NCBI GenBank assembly: GCA_965230415.1
Contig: CBDDKZ010000005.1
Coordinates: 1,426,001-1,490,000 of the forward strand
Direction of reading: 5' to 3'
Origin: CBDDKZ01 sp965230415
GTDB lineage: Bacteria > Bacteroidota > Bacteroidia > Cytophagales > JAAEPT01
DNA length: 64,000 nucleotides
A program made the position numbers and the translations under genes. Within the stretch, counting starts at the first letter, position 1. Each line of letters starts with the position of its first letter. Positions 47,742-54,926 of this stretch are shown piece by piece. Under the pieces are notes generated by a model. The model made no database searches. It had not been told where the DNA came from and worked only from the letters and a program-made list of their open reading frames with translations.

Positions 47742-47816
47742 ATGAGTGAATATTCATTCCTTTTCCTTGCACTAGTAGTTGTTATGGTCATAGTATTGGC
47801 CATAGTCAAACGCTAG
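47742..47816 (+). CDS. Possible 24-residue single-helix membrane peptide
   Basis: ATG at 47742 to TAG at 47814-47816. The peptide starts MSEYS, continues with an uninterrupted run of about 16 Leu, Val, Ile, Ala, Phe and Met residues, and ends in VKR, the layout of a one-helix membrane peptide with a positive cytoplasmic end. Such peptides occur as transporter subunits (KdpF type) or type I toxins. No start signal or homology supports it, and a chance frame cannot be excluded. A strong hairpin follows at 47872. Confidence 0.3.
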   Translation: MSEYSFLFLALVVVMVIVLAIVKR

Positions 47817-47871
47817 GGCAAGTACACTGACCGCAACCAAGGCAGTTGCCGCAGTGGTAATTTAGAAATTG

Positions 47872-47903
47872 AATCAAGGGAGGCCAGCTGACCTCCCTTG
47901 ATT
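47872..47903. terminator. Perfect 12-bp hairpin
   Basis: AATCAAGGGAGG and CCTCCCTTGATT enclose an eight-base loop containing AGCTG. A-rich and T-rich flanks make it a possible bidirectional terminator; on the plus strand it would follow the tiny membrane-peptide frame. Confidence 0.6.
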
Positions 47904-47918
47904 ATTTAAAGCCAGTAG

Positions 47919-47968
47919 TCTAGTAGCTTATCCAGGGTAATTATCTAGTAGCTTATCCAGGGTAATTA
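47919..47968. repeat. Perfect 25-bp tandem duplication
   Basis: Two exact head-to-tail copies, 47919-47943 and 47944-47968, of a unit beginning TCTAGTAGCTTATCC and ending GGGTAATTA. No coding context. Confidence 0.9.
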
Positions 47969-47974
47969 ACAGTA

Positions 47975-48016
47975 TCAGCACTTCTTTTAACTGAGTCAGC
48001 ACTTCTTTTAACTGAG
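47975..48016. repeat. Perfect 21-bp tandem duplication
   Basis: Two exact copies, 47975-47995 and 47996-48016, of a unit beginning TCAGCACTTC and ending TTTTAACTGAG. It lies only six bases after the 25-bp duplication, so two independent unit types duplicated side by side. Confidence 0.9.
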
Positions 48017-48179
48017 TAAGTATTTTTAAGTAGGAAGTCAGGCGTTTTTCGTTCATGATTGAATCTTTAATTAATAATGCCAACAAGGTAAAAAAGCCTT
48101 GATATTTTCAGGGAACACCTATTTAATAGCTAATTATCAGCATGTTAGGTATAGGTTGAAAATTTATAGCAGGAATGAA

Positions 48180-48229
48180 GGGGCTATTGTACGCTATTCA
48201 TTTAAGAACCTTTCCTGTTCCTAATCACC
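48180..48229. repeat. Dispersed repeat, copy C (diverged)
   Basis: Shares the core ACGCT, the stem-loop TAAGAAC...CCTGTTC and a final TCAC/TCTC with copies A (49500-49562) and B (50286-50347). This is the most diverged first half of the three: the GGGAGCTGCGCACGCT block of the others is only partly kept. Confidence 0.5.
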
Positions 48230-48785
48230 TTGGTAGTCATCCTATGTATTGCAATCGAATGATCTTCAATTCTTGCAAACCTCCGCTGAATATTCCATTC
48301 ATTATCAAGATTTAATTCCTTGCCTCATCAAGAAAGCAGCATCTTTACAAATTGCCATTGAATCATAACTTCACTGGTGTTAACATTTGATTTGCATTAA
48401 AATTAAATAAATAATCTCATCTTATATGAGTTAAACAATTGAAAAAGGTGCATGATGATAATTTTAGATTAACACTATGTTTAATTTATTTAAAATTAAG
48501 ATGGTATCTGAGCGATTTGTACCAATAAAGGTGCTCTTATTGGTGGTTAATATGGCTTTAGTGGATTGAAAATGGTTGATTTTTGTGCAAGCTCAATTAT
48601 GAATTAGACATACCAATTCCTGCCTAAAAAATGATAAGCTTTGGTGTTAATTTCATAATTTCACAGAACGATTTATTCGTATTCATAAATTTACAAAAAA
48701 TGTAATCATAAATCCGCAATCGCATTATCTATTGATATGGTTTTTATGTTCTCCACCACTAGTTAATGAAAATCCCACGTTATTC

Positions 48786-49442
48786 TTAGGTAAAAGTAGT
48801 TTCATAAGGATCTTCTTCAGGATCAAAAATGGGATACCAAAATCTATTTAGTAATTCTCCTAGAACAGTCCTAACAAACTTATACTCCAACTTTTTAGGT
48901 TTATTACCCATCATTGGAGCAGGAACCTTTAACTCTTCTTTACCCAAGCCTTGCGACACTAGATAGGAATTTCGATCGCTAGGCCAATCTCCAATCGACC
49001 GCACCTGCTTTAAATCTTTGATTCTATTACTTTGAAGTAAGTGATTCAATTGCTCAAACTCCTCAATATTAATTTTTTCTTCTATGGCCAATCCCATCAA
49101 CCTACCAAAAGCTTTGGCCTTGGTGTTGTTCTCTAATCGGTTGACTGCATTCAGGAGCTTTTCAAAACCACGGGTATCCTGATCCTCTAACTTCAATAAT
49201 AGCAAAGCCCGTTCCTCTGGAGAATACTCCCTAATCTCATAGAGAGCCATGAGGTATTTCTTCAAATAAAGCCTGTCTTGAATTGAACCAAAGACCTCTA
49301 ATACTCCCTTAATACCTTTTACTATAGGGAATTGCTTCAGTACCACGTTTGTGATATTCGAATCAAAGGCCATTTCGATAATATCCCTGCTTAGATCTTT
49401 AAGGGTATCTGTTTTATAAATAGGTATAAGCTGATCTTCCAT
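48786..49442 (-). CDS. Hypothetical helical protein in the gene-poor region
   Basis: 218 residues, no signal peptide or clear membrane segment. Almost entirely helical, with Leu- and Glu-rich stretches (EERALLLLKLEDQDTRGF, LLNAVNRLENN). The N-terminus follows a pattern (short acidic lead, IVKGIKGVLEVFGSIQDRLY, then a long helix) that I associate with a widespread family of unknown function often found in variable genome regions; a name cannot be given. The second part (about 155-218) is Pro- and Lys-rich with a conserved-looking RFWYPIFDPEEDPYE end. The only normal-size gene between the two yifB 3' copies. Copy A of the dispersed repeat lies 60-120 bases before its start. Confidence 0.7.
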   Translation of the reverse strand: MEDQLIPIYKTDTLKDLSRDIIEMAFDSNITNVVLKQFPIVKGIKGVLEVFGSIQDRLYLKKYLMALYEIREYSPEERALLLLKLEDQDTRGFEKLLNAVNRLENNTKAKAFGRLMGLAIEEKINIEEFEQLNHLLQSNRIKDLKQVRSIGDWPSDRNSYLVSQGLGKEELKVPAPMMGNKPKKLEYKFVRTVLGELLNRFWYPIFDPEEDPYETTFT

Positions 49443-49499
49443 AATTAAATAACTCCTGTTATTCGCGCAAAGTTCCTAAAAACCTCTCGTTTCATGGTA

Positions 49500-49562
49500 C
49501 TTGGTATAGGGAGCTGCGCACGCTTTTCTTATTAAGAACCGCTCCTGTTCTTAAGTTCTCCA
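49500..49562. repeat. Dispersed repeat, copy A
   Basis: Contains GGGAGCTGCGCACGCT followed by the inverted repeat TAAGAAC-N7-GTTCTTA and TTCTCCAC. Copy B (50286-50347) shares the first block exactly and has a decayed stem; copy C (48180-48229) keeps the stem better than the first block. Confidence 0.7.
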
Positions 49563-49661
49563 CTAATTATTAATTATTTTTTAAATTTTCGCCATATTTT
49601 GCATAAGTTTTTGTCTAATTAATTTTTATATTCATTTTCAACTTTTAACTTCGTGCTTCGT

Positions 49662-49700
49662 AAAAAAAGAACGACCCGGATCGCTAAATACACGGGTCGT
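49662..49700 (-). terminator. Minus-strand terminator without upstream gene
   Basis: ACGACCCG pairs with CGGGTCGT around a 14-base loop; on the minus strand the hairpin is followed by TTCTTTTTTT. No minus-strand gene lies within the kilobase upstream. Confidence 0.7.
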
Positions 49701-49712
49701 CAACGAAATTGC

Positions 49713-49754
49713 AAAAAGCCTCTTTTCTTATTTATTATGAGATGGGGCTTTTTT
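49713..49754 (+). terminator. Plus-strand terminator-like hairpin
   Basis: AAAAAGCC pairs with GGCTTTTT across a long AT-rich loop and runs into further T. Only 12 bases from the minus-strand terminator, giving a back-to-back pair. Confidence 0.45.
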
Positions 49755-49768
49755 CTTACCATCCCTTT

Positions 49769-49789
49769 CTATTACATCTAATGTAATAG
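49769..49789. repeat. Perfect 9-bp inverted repeat
   Basis: CTATTACAT, three bases, ATGTAATAG. A compact palindrome of the size bound by dimeric regulators or recombinases; no adjacent gene explains it. Confidence 0.6.
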
Positions 49790-50100
49790 AAACCCTTTTG
49801 CAAGATACATTCCATAATATACCCCTATTGCAAAAATTGATAACATAACGATATCATTCATATTTTGAATGGCGCAAAGTTAAGTGACAAAGCAATATAT
49901 TTTAGAAACAAATGATTATCATTTTGTTATTTTTTTATTGCTTTTTAGTTAACATATGCTTTGCATATAGATGGAAATATTAACAATTATCTCATAATTA
50001 TGTAACCAATTTTTTAAATGATTATAGCTTGCTTACACAGGGTATTACAAGCTAAGTTGATAAAGGCCCTTTTTTCAATATCCAATGCACTCTACATAAT

Positions 50101-50138
50101 TAGATATTACCTACATTATTAGATATTACCTACATTTT
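50101..50138. repeat. 19-bp tandem repeat
   Basis: Two units (50101-50119 and 50120-50138) starting TAGATATTACCTACATT and differing only at the second-last base; a partial third unit (CTACATAAT) precedes them at 50092. Confidence 0.8.
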
Positions 50139-50226
50139 ACGGACTTATGCGAAGGTACGCTCACACTAATATGTGGTTGGCATGGCGATCAGATGATTAA
50201 GTGTCTAATTTCTGAAAATTAATATG

Positions 50227-50246
50227 AGGCCTTCGGGCCTTTTTTT
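50227..50246 (+). terminator. Short GC terminator with TTCG loop
   Basis: AGGCC-TTCG-GGCCT followed by T(6). Textbook rho-independent form, but no plus-strand gene precedes it between yifB and this point. Confidence 0.8.
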
Positions 50247-50285
50247 GTGTTCTTCACTGGTACCTGGAATTCTCGCCTTTGTTGT

Positions 50286-50347
50286 TACTTGGAAAGGGAG
50301 CTGCGCACGCTATTTAGTTAAAATCTTCTCGGTCCTTAAATTCTCAC
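50286..50347. repeat. Dispersed repeat, copy B
   Basis: Starts ACTTGG and carries the block GGGAGCTGCGCACGCT identical to copy A. The following stem-loop is mutated (TAAAATC...GGTCCTTA), ending TTCTCAC. Confidence 0.7.
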
Positions 50348-50448
50348 CTAGGTGGGATAGTTTGGGAAGTAATACGTCACTTTTCTCCTTCAGGATTGAC
50401 AAGAAAATAGGCTGTCAGTGGGGCTCGAACTTATAAATATATATATTG

Positions 50449-50476
50449 TATTTAGTATTTAGTATTTAGTATTTAG
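50449..50476. repeat. 7-bp microsatellite (TATTTAG x4)
   Basis: Four exact consecutive TATTTAG units following an (AT)n stretch. Confidence 0.9.
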
Positions 50477-50699
50477 CTGATGTACATTTCAACCAAAATT
50501 CACTAAGATGTCAAATCTTTCATGAGCTGAATTTTTAAGGTTAGTAGCTTTCTCCAGAGTTGGGTGTATGTTTACCCCTTCATTTTTAGTGGTAGAAATT
50601 TAGAAGAATATCCGTAACTGCTTTAAGTAAAAATATAGATCAAGGGTGACGACCTTAAGAACGATTGGATTGTTTTACCATAATTAAAAAACAGTTGTA

Positions 50700-50735
50700 T
50701 CATTTACTTGTGTTCTATTCTCATTTACTTGTGTT
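50700..50735. repeat. 21-bp-period tandem repeat at the duplication junction
   Basis: TCATTTACTTGTGTT occurs at 50700-50714 and 50721-50735. It ends nine bases before the yifB fragment begins, so it marks the junction. Confidence 0.85.
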
Positions 50736-50744
50736 ATTGCAGGA

Positions 50745-51425
50745 GGTGGCAATATTCCCCAACCCGGACAAATATCTTTGGCGCACAATGGCATCTTATT
50801 TCTGGACGAACTACCTGAATTTAAGCGCACAGTACTTGAAGTGTTGCGCCAACCGCTGGAAGAGCGAAAGGTCACTATATCAAGGGCTAAGGCCACAGTG
50901 GAATACCCGGCAAATTTTATGTTGGTAGCCAGCATGAACCCCAGCCCTTCCAGAGACTTTTATACAGACGACGGCAGCCACCCGGACAGCTATAGCGCCG
51001 TTCAGAAGTATCTGAGTAAAATTAGCGGACCTCTTTTAGACCGTATTGATATTCACGTAGAAATCAACCCTGTGTCGTTTGAAAAAATGACTGCCGAAGA
51101 AAAAACCGAAAGCAGTGCCGAAATAAGACAACGCGTAATACAGGCCAGAGAAATACAACACCAGCGCCTGGAAGGTAAAGGCATTTACAATAATGCCATG
51201 ATGTCTCCGCAACAGGTACGTGAAATTTGTAAAATTGATGGCCCGGGTAAAACCTTGCTTAAAACGGCCATGGAACGCCTTGGTTTGTCATCGCGGGCCT
51301 ACGATCGTATATTGAAAGTCGCCCGAACGATCGCCGACCTGGCTGGAGCTGAGAACATTCAGTTTGAACACCTCGCAGAAGCTATTCAATACAGAAACCT
51401 GGACCGTGAAGGCTGGCTGGGGTAA
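50745..51425 (+). pseudogene. Truncated duplicate of yifB (codons 286-511 plus stop)
   Basis: Near-identical to 45967-46647 over 681 bases with no indel (seven substitutions, six silent). It retains Walker B and the C-terminal chelatase domain but lacks the N-terminal domain and Walker A, so it cannot bind ATP normally. The frame is open, and a TTG at 50778 would allow a 215-residue product, but nothing suggests expression. Preserved frame and silent changes imply it came from, or recombined with, a functional allele. It is likely the displaced original 3' end of yifB. Confidence 0.9.
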
Positions 51426-51757
51426 TCTTCCAAAACGTCTAAAGATTATTAACAGTAGCCAGACAAGAGAGCCTATTAAGCAACTTTACAATAAACTTAT
51501 ACCAAAAGGTAATTTTTAACAATAAGGTGAATTGAATATCAACATAAGTTTCAAATTCATTAAAACAGCTAATTACCAGGCTGATTTTTAAGGAACTAAA
51601 AGATTGATAGAGGAAAACTTAATAATGATATTAATTAGTTATTAAAATTCTGCAGAAATATACTTTTAAACTATTTGTGTAGTAATTTTATACGAGTCCT
51701 GAGACCATTTCTATCGATTCATCTCAACATTAGATTTGAAATAAAACCCAGTATAAA
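51426..51757. other. Intergenic region after the yifB fragment
   Basis: 332 AT-rich bases; sequence diverges from that after the intact yifB immediately past the stop codon. No gene, hairpin or promoter consensus recognised. It may be the ancestral downstream flank of yifB. Confidence 0.4.
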
Positions 51758-52435
51758 ATGAAAAAAGTATATGCAATATCGGATATACACGGTCATAAAT
51801 TGACTTTTGACAAGCTGCTTCAAAAAATACAGTTTGAAAAAACGGACAAATTATTTGTCTTAGGTGATTTAATAGACAGGGGCCCCGATAGTAAAGGAGT
51901 ATTTGACTCCATTATACAATTAAAGAAAAATGGTTTTGATATTAACTGTTTATTAGGCAATCACGAGCAGCTTTTACTGAATGCTTATGCCAATCCTGCT
52001 GATGAACAAATTTGGTTACGCAATGGTGGAGGGCAAACATTACAGAGCTTTTCGTGCAACATGTCGAAAGACATCGACCAAAAATACATCCAATTCATTC
52101 ATACTTTCAAACCATATTATGAATGGGACCGATTCCTGTTTGTCCACGCAGGTATTAATATGACTTTGGAGTATCCATTGGAGGACCTAAACTCATTACT
52201 TTGGTTAAGGGATCCTAGCAATTATTATTACGACAGGGACTGGTTAGGAGACCGTACAGTTATACATGGCCATACACCAATAGATAAAGAACGTCTTGCT
52301 GATCAAATATACATGAGAAACAGAATCATTAATATTGATAATGGCTGTTTTCGCAAGGACTTCGGATTTTCATCGCTATGTGCATTACGATTGAATGATA
52401 TGGAACTGTTTTTTCAGGCAAGGGTTGAAGAATAA
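51758..52435 (+). CDS. Calcineurin-like metallophosphoesterase (PrpE/ApaH-like Ser/Thr phosphatase family)
   Basis: 225 residues, cytoplasmic. The binuclear metal motifs are complete: DIHGH (8-12), GDLIDRGPDS (36-45) and GNHEQ (66-70), then HAG and GHTP histidines in VHAGIN and VIHGHTPI. Size and motif spacing fit bacterial PPP-type phosphatases acting on phosphoproteins or dinucleoside polyphosphates; the substrate cannot be chosen from sequence. It stands alone. Confidence 0.9.
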   Translation: MKKVYAISDIHGHKLTFDKLLQKIQFEKTDKLFVLGDLIDRGPDSKGVFDSIIQLKKNGFDINCLLGNHEQLLLNAYANPADEQIWLRNGGGQTLQSFSCNMSKDIDQKYIQFIHTFKPYYEWDRFLFVHAGINMTLEYPLEDLNSLLWLRDPSNYYYDRDWLGDRTVIHGHTPIDKERLADQIYMRNRIINIDNGCFRKDFGFSSLCALRLNDMELFFQARVEE

Positions 52436-52683
52436 ATCACTTGCCTTACTAAACAAACGCGTATTTTTTTACCTGCCCAAAATGGGTTAGTATTGATGAA
52501 ATATATCCCTTTTAGACCTTGACAAATTTATGCATCAACAACTTGCCAATTAAAAACATCCCGTCAGGATATTGCGTTGATAAAAAATAGAGATCAGTGG
52601 TTTATTATTTTCTTATGAGGTACTAACTAAGTCAGTATACTGGTACTTTCAATGGCCAACACTTTAAACACTATATCCCATTT

Positions 52684-53847
52684 ATGAATCCATCTTATTC
52701 CTTATTGAGTTCTTTTCTTGGAATTGGCGTTGTACAAGGCATATTACTCACTATTATGCTTTTATTTAAGCAAACACAAAATAAAACAGCGCGTATTATG
52801 TTGGCTTCCGTTTTGTTTATCTACACCGCAAATATATCCACAAGCTTCATTGTATTCAGCGGCCTTTACAAATACATGCCCCATATCATACTGGTATTTT
52901 ATCCGTTAGAACGTTTAATAGGGCCCTGCTTTTTCTTTTTCATTGTGTTTTTGGTAATGTCTCAAAGGCGTTTTCGTTGGTATGACGCTTTACATCTGAT
53001 CCCCTTTTTGTACCTGCTCAGCGAAATGTGGCCTTTCTACTTACTTGAAGCAAGTATCAAAACTCCGCTGATTGAACAGATGTGGTTTCAGCCGGCTACA
53101 ATGAACACCACAGCAGCGTTATACATCCTCTTGTTTAATGGCATTGCATTAACTTACATCACATACGCCATTTTTATTGTTATAAAAAAAATAAGAGCCT
53201 ATAAGCTGAGCAACTCCAATACGATCATCGATTATTTGGAACACATTAAAAAATTTGCGGGCATTTTTCTTTTGACTGAAACTATGACGATGGCGAGTGC
53301 GCTACTAAGCCTTTCTCTGGAAGTTCAGGCCAGCATAGTAGAAGCTATCGCCCATCTCTGTGTCACTTTATTCATTCAGGTCATCGCCTATTCCTTTATC
53401 AAAGAACCCAACAAACTCTTTAGTCACACTTTTGCATTAGTTAATCCTCATAAAATCGATGTTCAAGAAAGTGCCGCTATTGTTCCGGATCTAAAACTGA
53501 GGGATTATATGGAAACTCATAAACCTTACCTCAACCCGGACCTTAAAATTTACGATCTGGCTGAAATGCTCGAAATTGCTCCTAATAAACTATCTCGACA
53601 AATCAACCTGGACGAGGGAGTCAATTTTTACACCTTCATTAATAATTACCGGGTAGAAGAGTTCAAAAAACGTGTGGCCTCAAACGACTTCGAACATCAA
53701 ACCCTCCTTGGTATTGCACTTGATGTAGGCTTTAACAGCAAGTCCTCATTCAACCGTATTTTCAAAAACGTTACACAGCAGACTCCTTCCGAATTTTACC
53801 GAGAAAAAAAGGTCTCAACTTCCAAAAATGAGACGATTGGAGCTTAA
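52684..53847 (+). CDS. AraC-family regulator with N-terminal seven-helix membrane domain
   Basis: 387 residues. Seven hydrophobic segments (residues about 8-240) form an integral-membrane sensor part, then an AraC-type DNA-binding domain (about 280-375) with two helix-turn-helices: IYDLAEMLEIAPNKLSRQIN and LGIALDVGFNSKSSFNRIFK. The architecture is frequent in Bacteroidota. It lies 47 bases before the NHL-repeat lipoprotein gene on the same strand and may regulate or be co-transcribed with it (inference). Confidence 0.9.
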   Translation: MNPSYSLLSSFLGIGVVQGILLTIMLLFKQTQNKTARIMLASVLFIYTANISTSFIVFSGLYKYMPHIILVFYPLERLIGPCFFFFIVFLVMSQRRFRWYDALHLIPFLYLLSEMWPFYLLEASIKTPLIEQMWFQPATMNTTAALYILLFNGIALTYITYAIFIVIKKIRAYKLSNSNTIIDYLEHIKKFAGIFLLTETMTMASALLSLSLEVQASIVEAIAHLCVTLFIQVIAYSFIKEPNKLFSHTFALVNPHKIDVQESAAIVPDLKLRDYMETHKPYLNPDLKIYDLAEMLEIAPNKLSRQINLDEGVNFYTFINNYRVEEFKKRVASNDFEHQTLLGIALDVGFNSKSSFNRIFKNVTQQTPSEFYREKKVSTSKNETIGA

Positions 53848-53894
53848 ATAAGTGTTTTCTTGAGCTTGTTTATTTAGAACACCAAAAAAATATC

Positions 53895-54791
53895 ATGAAA
53901 AAATTACTCGTAAATTCAAGCATTTGCCTACTTGTGTTAGGGTCTTTTGCTGCTTGTGAAAAAAAAGAAGAAACACCCGAAAAAGAAAAAGAAGTTCCGA
54001 AGGTTGTAACAACCATCACTTCAGATTTTACCAATGACGATGGCCTCGATGCCATTAGCGTTGATGCCGAAGGACAATTATTTGTCTCCAATTTCGGAGC
54101 CTGGACAGGCACTGGTGGCTCGGGAACTGAAATTTATGAAATATCACCTTTAGGTGAAAAATGTATTTTTGTAGATGGCCTTTCTCAACCGGGAGGAAAT
54201 ACCTTCGATGCTCAGGGGAATTTATACGTGTCGAGCAGTGGCATTATATACAAAATAGATACTGCGGGAAACAAGTCTGAATTTACAAAACTTGCTGGTT
54301 CGGGGCTTACTGCAGACCCAAATGGTAACATCTATAACGCAAACTATACAGGTACAACTGTTTATAAAGTCGCGCCCGACGGAACTCAAAAACTCATCGT
54401 TAACGACCCACTTATTAATGGAACCGTAGGTATAGCCTATGTTGAAAACCAGGATGTATTGTATGCGGCTAACTTCAATAATGGAAATGTTTTAAAGATT
54501 TCAATGGACGGAAACATTGAGCTTATAACCAATATAGGTGAAAAGATTGGTTACATCTGCGAAATGAACGGCGCATTATATGCCACATTAATTGATTCTG
54601 GTCGCATAGCTAAGATAAGTTTCGATGGTGAACTAGAGATTGTTGCGGGTAGTGGTGTAAGAGAACATGCCGATGGTAGTTTATTAGAAGCCGGATTCAT
54701 CAACCCAAATGGTATTACCGCAGACCCAGCCAATAACATATTGTACGTATCAGAATACAGCAACCCCAGAGTAAGTAAAATTCAGCTCTGA
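53895..54791 (+). CDS. NHL/SMP-30-like beta-propeller lipoprotein
   Basis: 298 residues. Signal peptide with lipobox GSFAAC (Cys21), then a Glu/Lys-rich linker (EKKEETPEKEKE) and six or so propeller repeats of the NHL type: GLDAISVDAEGQLFVSNFG, NTFDAQGNLYVSS, GLTADPNGNIYNANY, GITADPANNILYVSEY. Likely a lipoprotein that binds a ligand or carries a lactonase-like activity; catalytic metal residues of SMP-30 are not evident. A strong terminator follows. Confidence 0.88.
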   Translation: MKKLLVNSSICLLVLGSFAACEKKEETPEKEKEVPKVVTTITSDFTNDDGLDAISVDAEGQLFVSNFGAWTGTGGSGTEIYEISPLGEKCIFVDGLSQPGGNTFDAQGNLYVSSSGIIYKIDTAGNKSEFTKLAGSGLTADPNGNIYNANYTGTTVYKVAPDGTQKLIVNDPLINGTVGIAYVENQDVLYAANFNNGNVLKISMDGNIELITNIGEKIGYICEMNGALYATLIDSGRIAKISFDGELEIVAGSGVREHADGSLLEAGFINPNGITADPANNILYVSEYSNPRVSKIQL

Positions 54792-54798
54792 TAATGAG

Positions 54799-54840
54799 AC
54801 ATCCCCCCTGCGAAGATTGCAAGGGGGATGTTATGTTTTG
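54799..54840 (+). terminator. Terminator after the NHL lipoprotein
   Basis: ACATCCCCC pairs with GGGGGATGT around a 15-base loop, followed by TATGTTTTG. It sits eight bases past the stop codon. Confidence 0.75.
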
Positions 54841-54842
54841 GA

Positions 54843-54850
54843 TAATTTTG
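54843..54850 (+). promoter_or_regulatory. Candidate -7 element upstream of the 325-residue protein
   Basis: TAATTTTG fits TAnnTTTG and lies just after the terminator, 77 bases before the ATG at 54927. A TTG lies at 54817-54819 but with a longer than usual spacer. Confidence 0.35.
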
Positions 54851-54926
54851 AACTTTATTTCGAGCCGGTTGTACTATATCCCGACAATTAACTGGGAATA
54901 GAACCCTTCAATCTAAAACACCTATT

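Larger units (their letters stand above)
46648..48785. other. Gene-poor accessory region, left part
   Basis: About 2.1 kb of AT-rich sequence between yifB and the 218-residue protein gene. No normal-size gene. Contents: a 30-codon frame at 46943-47035 without recognisable homology; a 17-base-period repeat of TGAGATCATCA at 47077-47104; a minus-strand terminator at 47553-47593, preceded on that strand by an 18-codon frame (47603-47659); a tiny membrane-peptide frame at 47742-47816; a hairpin at 47872-47903; tandem duplications at 47919-48016; and one copy of a dispersed repeat at 48180-48229. It reads like a decayed or non-coding insertion. Confidence 0.55.
49443..50744. other. Gene-poor accessory region, right part
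   Basis: 1.3 kb without a credible gene. It holds dispersed-repeat copies A and B, opposed hairpins at 49662-49700 (minus) and 49713-49754 (plus), an inverted repeat at 49769-49789, a 19-base tandem repeat at 50101-50138, a terminator at 50227-50246, a tRNA T-arm-like fragment near 50419-50432, a 7-base repeat at 50449-50476 and a 21-base tandem repeat at 50700-50735 that abuts the truncated yifB copy. A 70-codon frame at 50224-50436 begins inside the terminator and is not credible. Confidence 0.6.

Noticed and set aside
47919..48016. CRISPR array
   Set aside because: Only two directly adjacent copies of each unit with no spacers and no cas genes.
48180..50347. Integron attC-like cassette array
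   Set aside because: Stem-loops lack the attC core sites and there is no integrase gene in the window.
50413..50435. Complete tRNA gene
   Set aside because: Only the T-loop and 3' half resemble tRNA; no D-arm, anticodon arm or 5' acceptor is present.
50224..50436. 70-codon frame in the right part of the insertion
   Set aside because: It starts inside a perfect terminator hairpin, crosses a dispersed repeat and has no recognisable protein features.
50778..51425. Functional 215-residue YifB-like protein
   Set aside because: Lacks Walker A and the N-terminal domain and has no promoter or start context; better treated as a fragment.
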